This document shows positions 1-7,622 of a stretch of 64,000 nt of DNA, one piece after another. The DNA is from a virus: IMG/VR virus record IMGVR_UViG_3300021378_000015, positions 17,341 to 81,340 of that record. The stretch is one strand, 5' to 3'. Under the pieces are notes generated by a model. That model did not search any database, was not told the DNA's origin, and saw only the letters and a list, made by a program, of their open reading frames with translations. The translations under genes were made by a program, and so were the position numbers. Position 1 is the first letter of the stretch, and each line of letters opens with the position of its first letter.

Positions 1-2
1 CT

Positions 3-443
3 CCTATGATTGGCGGAATTGACTCCAGTCAAACATTTACTACGGCTCAAACGCGTTGTAATATAAACAGAACTTTAGGTGGTGGTCAAGCGGGTACAAA
101 CGTAGATATTAGTTCTAATCAAATTACTATATCAGCAACGGGTACATATCTGTGTACTTACTCTGTGACACTAAAGTCTAATTACAACAACCGTTCATGT
201 GTAGGTTTCTACTTAAAGCAAGTGACAGGGGGTAGCACAAACCCAATAGGTTCAGCGGCAATTCAATACTTCCGTCATAATACTTATGGAGACTTCAGTA
301 CCCTTAGCGCATGTTTTATTTTCCAATCAACATCTGGTGATGCATATGAGTTGACTACATCCAATGCTCTTGATGGTATTTGGAATCACTCAACGCAATC
401 CGCAAGTGTATATAGAGGTATAATGGTTCAAAGATTAACATAA
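3..443 (+). CDS. C-terminal part of a C1q/TNF-like trimeric fibre protein (5' end outside window)
   Basis: The frame is open at the left edge, so this is probably the end of a longer gene; an internal ATG at 6 is only the first one visible. The visible ~145 residues look like a C1q/TNF-type jelly-roll head: alternating beta-strand pattern, 'SATGTYLCTYSVTL' and a terminal strand 'SVYRGIMVQRL'. Such heads form trimers and usually sit on a collagen-like or coiled-coil stalk. It is followed one base later by a 65-residue gene and then the left modification cassette, mirroring the order at 53468-62858 (fibre, small genes, modification enzymes). I infer a receptor-binding or capsid-decorating fibre; the stalk is out of view. 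The C1q-like fold is judged from pattern only. Confidence 0.6.
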   Translation, partial: PMIGGIDSSQTFTTAQTRCNINRTLGGGQAGTNVDISSNQITISATGTYLCTYSVTLKSNYNNRSCVGFYLKQVTGGSTNPIGSAAIQYFRHNTYGDFSTLSACFIFQSTSGDAYELTTSNALDGIWNHSTQSASVYRGIMVQRLT

Positions 444-444
444 T

Positions 445-642
445 ATGGCGGTTCAAGAAAGTTTCTACATACAAAATGCAGACAATACAGCGAATTTAAA
501 AACCGATGGATCATGGGAAAGGACTGATGATAACTTCGATGAGTTTCGTTCGTTCTCAACAAAGGCAGAAGCGCTTGCATACATAGATAATATACCCGAC
601 GGGGCATATGTGATATACAGTAGAATTGTAAAGACCAGTTAG
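445..642 (+). CDS. Small hypothetical protein (65 aa) between fibre and modification cassette
   Basis: The ORF begins with ATG one base after the fibre stop codon, so it is translationally coupled to it. The product is acidic and mixed alpha/beta in appearance, with 'SFSTKAEALAYIDNIPDGAY' near its end; no known family recognised. An unrelated gene of exactly the same length (59755-59952) occupies the equivalent slot in the right-hand cassette, and both are followed by the same conserved hairpin leader. The position suggests a fibre accessory or assembly factor, but that is inference from context alone. Confidence 0.6.
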   Translation: MAVQESFYIQNADNTANLKTDGSWERTDDNFDEFRSFSTKAEALAYIDNIPDGAYVIYSRIVKTS

Positions 643-689
643 ATAATGTATCTTTAGTGATGCAATAGTTAATTTAATTGTATCAACAA
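643..689 (+). promoter_or_regulatory. Conserved hairpin leader before the left modification operon
   Basis: The stretch after the stop codon contains TGTATC (47-52 of the 600s) TTTAGT GATGCA, an inverted repeat with one G-T pair. It aligns with 59953-59985, where the stem is perfect, and is followed in both by AATTTAATT and the start codon. TATCTTTA also resembles the -7 box TAnnTTTG. It is either a promoter with an overlapping operator or an mRNA structure controlling the downstream enzyme. Confidence 0.5.
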
Positions 690-2942
690 ATGGTCATTGT
701 ATTCCACGCAGGATATTATGCAAGTGCCTGGAACCCCTATTATAACTCAGAAGGAATAGGAGGAACCGAGCAATGTATAATGGGGTTATCAAGGTCACTG
801 GCTATACAAGGGCATAGTGTTTTTGTAGTAGGCCAGGTCAAGCCTGTTTCTGATAAATACCCCAACAGCGGATCCCTTAATTATGTAGATCTAAAAAACA
901 TAAGTGAGATCCCAGAGATAGATATACTTATCGGTGTATCATATATCCACTACTTAAAATACTATAATCTAAAGCCACAGACTAAGAAGATATTCTGGTT
1001 ACACAATGAACATCCTCACTATTGGTACAAGGGCCAGCGTATGTCTGACGCAGATATAAAAGATGCTTATCTAAACACGGACACAATTGTTTGTCTTACC
1101 AATTGGCATAAAGAATACTTTATAAAGAATGAAGCCCCGGATCATTTATCAGTAGATAAAGTAGAGGTGATTGGCAATGGCCTTGATACATCGCTGTTTG
1201 AGCCTGTCATCACTAAGAAAAAAGATTCTTACATATACACATCTCATCCAGAACGAGGACTTGATGCAGTAATCAGTGATATTGAAAAAGGATACCTTGA
1301 TGGGACTCTCGATATATGTACACCTGCTTATGGTTTGGAGTACTACAATAAAAACTTTTCCGAGCGTGTATCTAAATTAGAAGGTGTTACTTTTCATGGT
1401 AGTCTCTCTAATAAAGAGTTGTATAAACTAATGTCTAAGTGTGAGAGTTGGTATTACCCTACTACATACAATGAAACTTATTGTTTAACAGCGATTGAAA
1501 TGTTGGGACACCATGTAAGACCTTTGGTCAATCCTATTGCTGGGCTTAAAGAAACTTTAAATAAGTTTAGCAAACATATAACAGATTGGTCTAAGGTTGA
1601 TGAATACGTTAACTCTCGTGACTGGAAGTTAGTAGCAAAAGAATGGGAAATTTTATTTAATAAAAAGGAAAGCCTTATGATTCAAAAAGTCTATGTAATA
1701 TCTATGGACACCTCTGACAAAAAGTTAAAAGAGTATACAGGTAGACTAAAGGAAGCGGGTATTGATTGTGACGTAGTGATAGTGCCAGGTGTAGACGCAA
1801 GATCTTTTAAAGATTATAAATGGTCTCCACATGATTCATGGGCTATGAACAGTGATAATAAATGGTGGAACCAACCGGTAACAGTCGGTGAGATGGGCTG
1901 TGGTTTAGCACATTTAAATACCTGGAAGAAAATTGTAGAGGATCAAACAGAGATTGCTTTAATATGTGAGGAAGATTTCTTCTTTAAAGGCAAGATAGAT
2001 TATTCAATTATTCCTGATCCAAGTACATGGGACATGCTTTACTTAGGGCGCAGAGCAATGGCTCCAGATAGAGATGATTACGGGGATATTGTAGTCCCTG
2101 GATACTCTTATAACTTGCATGCGTATATGGTTACCCAGGCAGGTGCATTATCTTTTACTCAGCATAACTTCCAGGAGTATATAACAGCGGCAGATGAATT
2201 TATTCCTGCTACTTATTGTGTCCATCCAAGAGGTGATTGGGACTGGGTAACAAGAGATACTCGTGCACTTGCGCTAAAAGAAGATATTGCTTTTCAGTCA
2301 TCTAATGACAACACAAGTAGAACCCAGTCTACTGTTCACGAAGAGATTTTTAAATCTGGCAAATGGCCTGAATGGGTTGATAAATGGATTCATCCTGCTG
2401 CTAAGACAAAGGCTTGGGACATGATATTTGAAGAGCCTATACAAGATGTTATATCATATCCTTTGTTTACAGAAGAGTTTTGCAAATTGCTTATAGATGA
2501 GGCAGAGCAGAAGGCTTTATGGCAAACTAAAAGACATGAATTTTATCCAACAGTGGATACATTAATATCTTCATTTGGGTACGACGAAATATACAAGCGT
2601 GTTCTAAAAGAGTTTGTTTTTCCGGCGGCGATAACCAGGTGGCACCTTCACGGTAAAGCATGGATAAATATGGATAGTGAAAACTTCATGATTAAATACA
2701 CTACAGATACACAGGGTCACTTAGATCTGCATCATGACAACGCTGTTATTAGTTCGGTGCTAACTTTAAACAAAGACTATACAGGGGGAGGTACATATTT
2801 CTATAATCAAAAACAAACACACGTAGGAGATGTGGGGCATATTGCTGTTCATCCTGGGCAAGTAACACATAGGCATGGTGGAAGACCAGTACACAGTGGT
2901 AAGAGATATATACTTGTCTCGTTTTGTAATAAACAAAACTAA
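690..2942 (+). CDS. Three-domain collagen-type modifying enzyme: GT4 glycosyltransferase + GT25-like domain + PLOD-like lysyl hydroxylase (left copy)
   Basis: 750 aa. Residues ~1-320 are a GT-B, family-4-like glycosyltransferase: 'GIGGTEQC' near the N-terminus and an EX7E motif in 'NETYCLTAIEML'. Residues ~329-560 resemble family GT25 (LPS and procollagen galactosyltransferases): 'KVYVISMD', 'GEMGCGLAHLNTW' and an acidic 'CEEDF' motif where a metal-binding DxD is expected. Residues ~585-750 match the 2OG-Fe(II) domain of procollagen-lysine dioxygenases: 'YPTVDTLI', 'FMIKYT', the HxD iron ligands in 'DLHHDNAV', 'GGGTYF', the distal His in 'THRHGGRP' and the 2-oxoglutarate Arg in 'GKRYILVSF'. 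Start: a TTG at 678 is possible, but ATG at 690 aligns with the paralog at 60546 ('MKIVIHAGYY'). Predicted role: hydroxylate and glycosylate lysines of the phage's collagen-like fibres. Domain calls are firm; the substrate is inference. Confidence 0.85.
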   Translation: MVIVFHAGYYASAWNPYYNSEGIGGTEQCIMGLSRSLAIQGHSVFVVGQVKPVSDKYPNSGSLNYVDLKNISEIPEIDILIGVSYIHYLKYYNLKPQTKKIFWLHNEHPHYWYKGQRMSDADIKDAYLNTDTIVCLTNWHKEYFIKNEAPDHLSVDKVEVIGNGLDTSLFEPVITKKKDSYIYTSHPERGLDAVISDIEKGYLDGTLDICTPAYGLEYYNKNFSERVSKLEGVTFHGSLSNKELYKLMSKCESWYYPTTYNETYCLTAIEMLGHHVRPLVNPIAGLKETLNKFSKHITDWSKVDEYVNSRDWKLVAKEWEILFNKKESLMIQKVYVISMDTSDKKLKEYTGRLKEAGIDCDVVIVPGVDARSFKDYKWSPHDSWAMNSDNKWWNQPVTVGEMGCGLAHLNTWKKIVEDQTEIALICEEDFFFKGKIDYSIIPDPSTWDMLYLGRRAMAPDRDDYGDIVVPGYSYNLHAYMVTQAGALSFTQHNFQEYITAADEFIPATYCVHPRGDWDWVTRDTRALALKEDIAFQSSNDNTSRTQSTVHEEIFKSGKWPEWVDKWIHPAAKTKAWDMIFEEPIQDVISYPLFTEEFCKLLIDEAEQKALWQTKRHEFYPTVDTLISSFGYDEIYKRVLKEFVFPAAITRWHLHGKAWINMDSENFMIKYTTDTQGHLDLHHDNAVISSVLTLNKDYTGGGTYFYNQKQTHVGDVGHIAVHPGQVTHRHGGRPVHSGKRYILVSFCNKQN

Positions 2943-3529
2943 TGGTATATCATAATCATAAATTAGTTTTCATAGCAGTACCAAAGTGTATGACAACTTC
3001 GATCCACAGAGAATTGAGGACTCAAGAAGAGATTGATAACAGACATGGTCATAAGCATTACACATTCTTTGACCTAACAGAGGAATACAGCAATAAAATG
3101 CTTTCTGAATATACATCCTTTACTATTGTACGTAACCCCTATGATCGAATATGGTCCGCGTGGAAACATAATTTTTTAAGACAGCAGACTATAGAGGAGC
3201 CAAACATGATTGAAAGGTTTCAAGATTATATTAAAACAGATTTGCTACTACAATTTAAGAAAGATGATTATGACCGTATACATTTTGTACCACAGGTAGA
3301 CTTCTTGTATCTAATGCGGAGGCACAAACTTGTAGATCATATTTTTAAATACGAGACATTTGCTAATGATTGGTTACTGTTCAGGGAGAATCATAACAAG
3401 AAACTACCAGAGAAATTTGTCCGCGTAAACTATACAGCGAAAACAGATCAAGATCCATACGACAATGAATCAAGAGAGATTATAAAAAAAATATATGAAG
3501 ACGATTTCAGACTCTTTAATTATTTATAA
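2942..3529 (+). CDS. Sulfotransferase family protein (PAPS-dependent, Sulfotransfer_2-like)
   Basis: 195 aa. The N-terminal strand-loop 'VFIAVPKCMTTSIH' is the 5'-phosphosulfate-binding loop, and 'FTIVRNPYDRIWSAW' is the 3'-phosphate-binding motif (RNPxxRxxS) of carbohydrate sulfotransferases. The length fits a single compact domain without a transmembrane anchor, so it is cytoplasmic. The start codon overlaps the last base of the preceding enzyme's stop (TAATG), indicating coupling. Context suggests it sulfates a sugar added by the upstream enzyme, or a host glycan; the right-hand cassette lacks an equivalent. A second member of this family lies at 30621-31259. Confidence 0.85.
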   Translation: MVYHNHKLVFIAVPKCMTTSIHRELRTQEEIDNRHGHKHYTFFDLTEEYSNKMLSEYTSFTIVRNPYDRIWSAWKHNFLRQQTIEEPNMIERFQDYIKTDLLLQFKKDDYDRIHFVPQVDFLYLMRRHKLVDHIFKYETFANDWLLFRENHNKKLPEKFVRVNYTAKTDQDPYDNESREIIKKIYEDDFRLFNYL

Positions 3530-3531
3530 AA

Positions 3532-3675
3532 ATGAGACACTTCTTAGATCTAACTACAGATCAATTAAAATTATTACATGAGATGATTTCTTCTCGTCGT
3601 CTTGAAAGTAATGAGGTTTTAGAACTTATTGAGAAAATTGAGATACACCTCGCTATACCCGGCATAAAACGATAA
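3532..3675 (+). CDS. Small conserved protein (47 aa), paralog of 62860-63003
   Basis: Translation starts 'MRHFLDLTTDQLKLL' and ends 'HLAIPGIKR'. The right-hand cassette has a homolog of identical length starting 'MRHFIDLTTEQLRLL' and ending 'HLAVPGVKR'. Conservation at the protein level while many third codon positions differ shows it is a real gene under selection despite its size. It is predicted helical; no known family recognised. It is followed after 16 nt by the next gene in both cassettes. Confidence 0.75.
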   Translation: MRHFLDLTTDQLKLLHEMISSRRLESNEVLELIEKIEIHLAIPGIKR

Positions 3676-3679
3676 TACT

Positions 3680-3687
3680 TATATTTG
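3680..3687 (+). promoter_or_regulatory. Bacteroidetes-type -7 box TATATTTG, 4 nt before ATG
   Basis: TATATTTG matches TAnnTTTG and lies only four bases from the ATG at 3692. Transcription would start at or near the start codon, giving a leaderless message. The same box and spacing recur at 24035, 44664 and 63008. No clear TTTG -33 element is seen here. Confidence 0.5.
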
Positions 3688-3691
3688 CTTT

Positions 3692-3985
3692 ATGGCAGAA
3701 AGTAAGTACGGCAACATACTAAAACGATATAGACTCAAGGGTTTTAATCAACCTAAGCGGACTCCAGATCATCCTAAAAAGTCACATATTGTAGCGGCTA
3801 AAGAAGGCGACAAGGTTAAGATTATTCGCTTTGGAGAGCAAGGAGCATCAACAGCGGGTAAGCCAAAGGCAGGTGAATCTGACAAGATGAAAAAGAAACG
3901 TGCTTCCTTTAAAGCCCGTCACGCCAAGAACATTAAGAAGGGTAAATTCTCTGCTGCGTACTGGGCCAATAAAGTAAAGTGGTAA
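3692..3985 (+). CDS. Conserved small basic phage protein (97 aa), paralog of 63020-63313
   Basis: Highly basic protein with the block 'SFKARHAKNIKKGKFSAAYW' near the C-terminus, a block I recall from many phage genomes (DUF6321-like; name uncertain). It differs from its paralog at 63020 at only 12 of 97 residues by my count. No enzymatic motif is visible. The basic character and the position before scaffold and capsid genes suggest a minor head or DNA-associated protein, which is inference. It is coupled to the next gene by a TAATG overlap. Confidence 0.75.
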   Translation: MAESKYGNILKRYRLKGFNQPKRTPDHPKKSHIVAAKEGDKVKIIRFGEQGASTAGKPKAGESDKMKKKRASFKARHAKNIKKGKFSAAYWANKVKW

Positions 3986-4167
3986 TGGCTAAGAAGTACA
4001 AATCAAAAGTAAATCAATCAGGAAACTATACTAAGCCAGGGATGCGTAAGCGTTTGTTTAAAAGAATTATGGCTGGTACTAAAGGTGGTAAAGCAGGGCA
4101 GTGGTCTGCTCGTAAAGCACAGATGTTAGCGAAAGCCTATAAAGCCGCAGGGGGCGGATACAAATAA
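3985..4167 (+). CDS. Conserved small lysine/glycine-rich protein (60 aa), paralog of 63313-63510
   Basis: Starts 'MAKKYKSKVNQSGNYTKPGM' and contains 'GQWSARKAQMLAKAYKAAGG', a conserved block shared with its paralog in the right cassette. A GTG two codons upstream (3979) is possible, but ATG at 3985 overlaps the previous stop (TAATG), the usual arrangement here. It belongs to a run of three basic small proteins commonly found together in phages. The function is unknown; a DNA- or head-associated role is possible given the charge. Confidence 0.7.
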   Translation: MAKKYKSKVNQSGNYTKPGMRKRLFKRIMAGTKGGKAGQWSARKAQMLAKAYKAAGGGYK

Positions 4168-4412
4168 TGCCAGGTTTAAAAAAAGCACAAGAGTCCCTAA
4201 GAAAATGGACTAAACAAAAGTGGCGTACTAAATCAGGTAAGGCCTCATCTAAGACAGGAGAGCGTTACCTACCTACAGCGGCAATTGCTGCGCTTTCAGA
4301 TGAAGAATATAATGCTACTTCAAGAGCGAAAAGGGAGGGTACAAAAGAAGGAAAGCAATATGTTCCTCAACCCAAAGCCGTTAAAAAGAAGACTAAGGTT
4401 TACCGAGCATAG
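4167..4412 (+). CDS. Conserved small basic protein (81 aa, DUF5872-like), paralog of 63510-63749
   Basis: 'KKAQESLRKWTKQKWRTKSG' at the N-terminus and 'GERYLP' mid-protein resemble a family I recall as DUF5872 in phages and large viruses; the exact family name is uncertain. The start overlaps the preceding stop codon. The last 20 nt overlap, tail to tail, a minus-strand gene ending at 4393. Function unknown. With its two upstream partners it forms a conserved three-gene block present twice in this window. Confidence 0.7.
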   Translation: MPGLKKAQESLRKWTKQKWRTKSGKASSKTGERYLPTAAIAALSDEEYNATSRAKREGTKEGKQYVPQPKAVKKKTKVYRA

Positions 4413-4551
4413 ACACACAACGATCTATAATCTTAGCGTATAACTCAGACTTTTCTTTTGTTCTCATCATGTTGCTTGCAGCGTAGTCAGCAATATTTGT
4501 CAACACACATTTACTTTCAACACTGATGTTTGTTTCGTAATTTGTTTTCAT
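4393..4551 (-). CDS. Small hypothetical protein (52 aa)
   Basis: A minus-strand ORF beginning 'MKTNYETNISVESKCVLTNI' and ending 'RCVSMLGKP' fills the gap between the basic-protein block and 4618. It is convergent with the gene at 4167 and divergent from that at 4618. Its upstream DNA reads TTGC-19 nt-TAAGTTTA on the minus strand, a fair match to a Bacteroidetes promoter. It looks helical; no family recognised. In the right cassette a different minus-strand gene (63744-64000) occupies the same relative place. Confidence 0.5.
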   Translation of the reverse strand: MKTNYETNISVESKCVLTNIADYAASNMMRTKEKSELYAKIIDRCVSMLGKP

Positions 4552-4590
4552 GATATGAATTTCAGTTCCTTAAACTTACATAACATTACT

Positions 4591-4598
4591 TAAATTTG
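4591..4598 (+). promoter_or_regulatory. Candidate -7 box TAAATTTG upstream of 4618
   Basis: TAAATTTG followed by C fits the Bacteroidetes TAnnTTTG consensus and lies 19 nt before the ATG at 4618, in a short AT-rich divergent gap. No clear -33 TTTG is visible. Confidence 0.5.
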
Positions 4599-4617
4599 CA
4601 ATACTAATCTTATTGAC

Positions 4618-4860
4618 ATGGATGATCGACTAATGAAAATGTACAAAAGTGGGGGACTACTCAAGGCTCTACTTAAAGACCCAAGCCAAAGAGAGATGGC
4701 TCGCAAGATGCTTGACTCTAACAGCGACTCAGTTGTTGATGGTAACGCTGGAAGAGGTGGTACTAAGAAGTATAAAGCAGGTGGTAAAGCAGAGAAAGCA
4801 ACAATGACAATGCTTGGTGCTAAAGCAGGATTTAATCCAGGAGCAAAGGATACTTACTAA
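4618..4860 (+). CDS. Small hypothetical protein (80 aa), possible minor head protein
   Basis: Starts 'MDDRLMKMYKSGGLLKALLK' and ends with a Gly/Lys-rich segment 'AKAGFNPGAKDTY'. It has its own promoter-like box upstream and a strong terminator directly downstream (4882), so it is transcribed as a single unit. It sits just before the scaffold and capsid genes. The pattern 'YKSGGLLKALLKDPSQ' resembles short proteins I associate with marine phage head modules, but no family name can be given with confidence. Confidence 0.6.
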   Translation: MDDRLMKMYKSGGLLKALLKDPSQREMARKMLDSNSDSVVDGNAGRGGTKKYKAGGKAEKATMTMLGAKAGFNPGAKDTY

Positions 4861-4881
4861 ACACCGCTTACACTATATATA

Positions 4882-4916
4882 AAAAGGGGACTCTTAACAG
4901 GGTCCCCTTTTCTTTT
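4882..4916 (+). terminator. Rho-independent terminator
   Basis: AAAAGGGGAC (4882-4891) pairs with GTCCCCTTTT (4902-4911) around a 10-nt loop, followed by T-rich sequence. It ends transcription of the gene at 4618. Confidence 0.85.
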
Positions 4917-4978
4917 GGCTACTCCTAACCACAGTAAGTGCCATTGCACTCACTTCCACAAACATACAGTTTATGTAT

Positions 4979-4986
4979 TAAATTTG
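4979..4986 (+). promoter_or_regulatory. Candidate -7 box TAAATTTG before the capsid operon
   Basis: TAAATTTGC lies 22 nt upstream of the ATG at 5009 and just after a terminator, the expected place for a late promoter driving scaffold and capsid expression. Confidence 0.55.
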
Positions 4987-5008
4987 CTGTATAAATAAAT
5001 TAAATAGA

Positions 5009-6157
5009 ATGGAAAAAGTAGAAAGCCAAATGGAGCAGGCTATCCAGGATGCAGGATTCACTATTACTGATACCTTCCCCGGAGAGCCACAGACTACAGA
5101 AGAGGCACCTGTGCAAGATAATGTGCAAGCGCCTACACCAGAGGTAAGTGCAGAGCCTGCACCTACAAATGAAAGTGAGCCGCAACAAGTAGTTGAATCG
5201 GCTCAACCAGAAGTACAACAAGAAGTACAACAAGATGTACAACAGGTTGTAGAACAAGAAACGGCTCCTGTACAAGAGGAGCAAAGTTCTTTAAATAATG
5301 AGAGTGAAGGTTTTGAAAGTTTCTTTCAAGCGTTAACAGGCGAAATGCAGGCAACGCAAGAAGAACCAACAGAGCCTCAATCTATATCTGAGTCAAGTCT
5401 CGACCCACGGATTGCAGTCATTGCTGATTTTGTGGAGAAGACAGGTCGCTCACCTGAAGACTGGTTCCGTTACCAGGCATTAGATCCGTCCGAAATGGAT
5501 GATCGTACTGTTATGCGGGTCCATATGGCAAGTGAGTATCCATCTCTTGGTAATGATGAAATTGATTTATTAATCTCATCTAAATACAAGACTGATGAAA
5601 ATGTTTTCTCTGAAGAAGAAGTTAGACTTTCAAACCTTCAGTTGAAGATTGACGCAGAGAAGGCCAGACAGAATGTAGGATCATTACGTGAAGCGTATAC
5701 CCTACCTGCTGAAGGGTCTTCAAATGTTGTTGAAACTGAAAGCCCATTTGATGTGGAATGGTCTCGGTCGAATGCACAATCATTAACAGAGTTAGGCGAA
5801 ATTGCCTTTGAACTCCCCGGTGGTCGTGAATTCAATTATGGCGTGAGTACTGATTACCGCAATGAGTTGGCCAAGGATAACGGCAACATGACTGAGTTCT
5901 TTGATAAGTACGTGGATAACACGGGCAACTGGGACCATGATCTTTGGAATATGCACCGTACGGTTACTGATAACCTACCGAATATCCTACAGAGCATTTA
6001 CCAGCAAGGTATGAGTGACGGACAACGCAATGTCGTTGAGAAGGCAGCGAATATTGACGCCAGTAATCCTACTGCTAATCCAGAGCAAAGTCAAAGAGAT
6101 TCTGTTGCCCAACAGGTACTTGATGCTTTGGGACGGCAACAAACATTTTTAAAATAA
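5009..6157 (+). CDS. Putative head scaffolding protein (382 aa)
   Basis: The first ~120 residues are extremely rich in Glu, Gln, Pro and Val with repeated 'VQQ/VQQEVQQD' stretches, so likely disordered and acidic. The rest is helical and hydrophilic. Acidity, predicted disorder and position directly before the major capsid gene are typical of phage scaffolding proteins, although no sequence family is recognised. No protease motif was seen. It is translated 21 nt upstream of the capsid gene and probably shares its message. Confidence 0.65.
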   Translation: MEKVESQMEQAIQDAGFTITDTFPGEPQTTEEAPVQDNVQAPTPEVSAEPAPTNESEPQQVVESAQPEVQQEVQQDVQQVVEQETAPVQEEQSSLNNESEGFESFFQALTGEMQATQEEPTEPQSISESSLDPRIAVIADFVEKTGRSPEDWFRYQALDPSEMDDRTVMRVHMASEYPSLGNDEIDLLISSKYKTDENVFSEEEVRLSNLQLKIDAEKARQNVGSLREAYTLPAEGSSNVVETESPFDVEWSRSNAQSLTELGEIAFELPGGREFNYGVSTDYRNELAKDNGNMTEFFDKYVDNTGNWDHDLWNMHRTVTDNLPNILQSIYQQGMSDGQRNVVEKAANIDASNPTANPEQSQRDSVAQQVLDALGRQQTFLK

Positions 6158-6177
6158 CGCTATAAAAACAAAATAAC

Positions 6178-7560
6178 ATGGCAACATCTTCAGCACCTCC
6201 GGTGTTTAATGACAACAAGGCTGCGGTATTCCGTCGTCTTGACCCAGCGAAATACACTTCATTGGGTGACTTTATTGACGAAATCAATGCTCCTGACAAT
6301 CGTGATCAGTTGGTTAAAACTTATGGTTACCAGCAAATCTCAGGTGGTTTAACGGGGTTCCTAAACCTTACAGGCGCCGTACGCGCAAGCGGTACCGCCG
6401 ATGAGGTTCAATACTGGGAAGAAACTCGTCTACACTCTTACGCAACTGTAAACCCAACGGCAACAGCGGCTTCTACTGCAACTACATTAGTAGTGAAGAA
6501 AGCAACTGCTGACGCTAACGTATTGCGTTTAAACGATGTAATCTTATGGAATGGTGAGCACCGCATGATGGTTACTGCTATCTCTCCAACTGGTGAGATC
6601 GGTCACAATGCAACTGCTGACTATACTCTTGAGTCTTTAAGTGGTAACATCGGCGCTACTGCTGCTACTACTGCTGTTAACCTACCAGTGATTGGTAACT
6701 TGTTTGCACAAGGATCTGATCAAAACACTGGTTACTTGGAGTCAAACGTAATCAAGCGTACAAACGCTTACAACATCATCAAAGAGGTGTTTAAGGTTAC
6801 AGGTTCTCAAGCAACTAACATTGGTTGGGTTAATGTAGGTAACGGCGATTACCGTTGGTACGTAAAAGGAGAGATGGACACTCGTGCTCGTTTCCTCGAT
6901 AAGCGTGAAATGATGTTATTGTTAGGTGAGACAATCACTAACACATTGACAACTACAAATATCGGTGGTACACCAACAGCAGGACAAGGTTACTTCGCTG
7001 CTATTGAGAATCGTGGTATTGTACAGAATGGCCAGATCGATGACTTCACTGAAATGGATGTATTGATCTCAGAACTTGACAAGCAAGGTGCAGCACCAGA
7101 GTACGCTATGTACGTGAATACTGCTCAGGCTTTGGCAATTGATGACATGGTTGCTTCATTGAACGGCGCTGCTGGTTTCACTGATGTAACTTCTGGTATC
7201 GGTGCATTCGGTGGACGTGGATCAGAACTTGGCTTCGATTCATTCAAGCGTGGTGGATACACATTCCACAAGCACTCTTGGAAGTTATTGAACGACCCAA
7301 CATTGTTGGCTGGTTCTGATTACTTAGGAGCAATGATTCCGTTGACTACTGTAGTTGATCCTAAGACCGGTGATCGTGCCGCTGCTTTGGAATTGAACTA
7401 CAAGGACACTAACGGATACTCTCGTGAAATGGAGCACTGGATGACAGGTTCTATCTTAGGTGTGAATAACACCAACACAGATAGCCTACAGTTCAACTAC
7501 CGTTCTGAGTGTGCATTGGTTACTCGTGCAGCAAACCAACACATCCTTATCAAGTCATAA
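6178..7560 (+). CDS. Major capsid protein (460 aa)
   Basis: The call rests on position (after a scaffold-like gene, before connector-type genes), length, and composition: Ala/Thr/Gly-rich, even charge, with codon use strongly biased to a few codons (GCT, CGT, GGT), which suggests very high expression. The N-terminus 'DPAKYTSLGDFIDEINAPDN' and the segment 'VKGEMDTRARFLDKREMMLL' look like a HK97-fold N-arm and spine region, but that is interpretation. A strong terminator follows, giving abundant capsid message. No known capsid family can be named by eye. Confidence 0.8.
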   Translation: MATSSAPPVFNDNKAAVFRRLDPAKYTSLGDFIDEINAPDNRDQLVKTYGYQQISGGLTGFLNLTGAVRASGTADEVQYWEETRLHSYATVNPTATAASTATTLVVKKATADANVLRLNDVILWNGEHRMMVTAISPTGEIGHNATADYTLESLSGNIGATAATTAVNLPVIGNLFAQGSDQNTGYLESNVIKRTNAYNIIKEVFKVTGSQATNIGWVNVGNGDYRWYVKGEMDTRARFLDKREMMLLLGETITNTLTTTNIGGTPTAGQGYFAAIENRGIVQNGQIDDFTEMDVLISELDKQGAAPEYAMYVNTAQALAIDDMVASLNGAAGFTDVTSGIGAFGGRGSELGFDSFKRGGYTFHKHSWKLLNDPTLLAGSDYLGAMIPLTTVVDPKTGDRAAALELNYKDTNGYSREMEHWMTGSILGVNNTNTDSLQFNYRSECALVTRAANQHILIKS

Positions 7561-7575
7561 GGATAATGATTTCTG

Positions 7576-7603
7576 GAGAGGGGCTTTGCCCCTCTCTTTT
7601 TTA
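7576..7603 (+). terminator. Rho-independent terminator after the capsid gene
   Basis: GAGAGGGGC (7576-7584) and GCCCCTCTC (7588-7596) form a perfect 9-bp stem with a TTT loop, followed by a run of T. Confidence 0.95.
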
Positions 7604-7622
7604 ATTTTTTAATTCTATTCAA

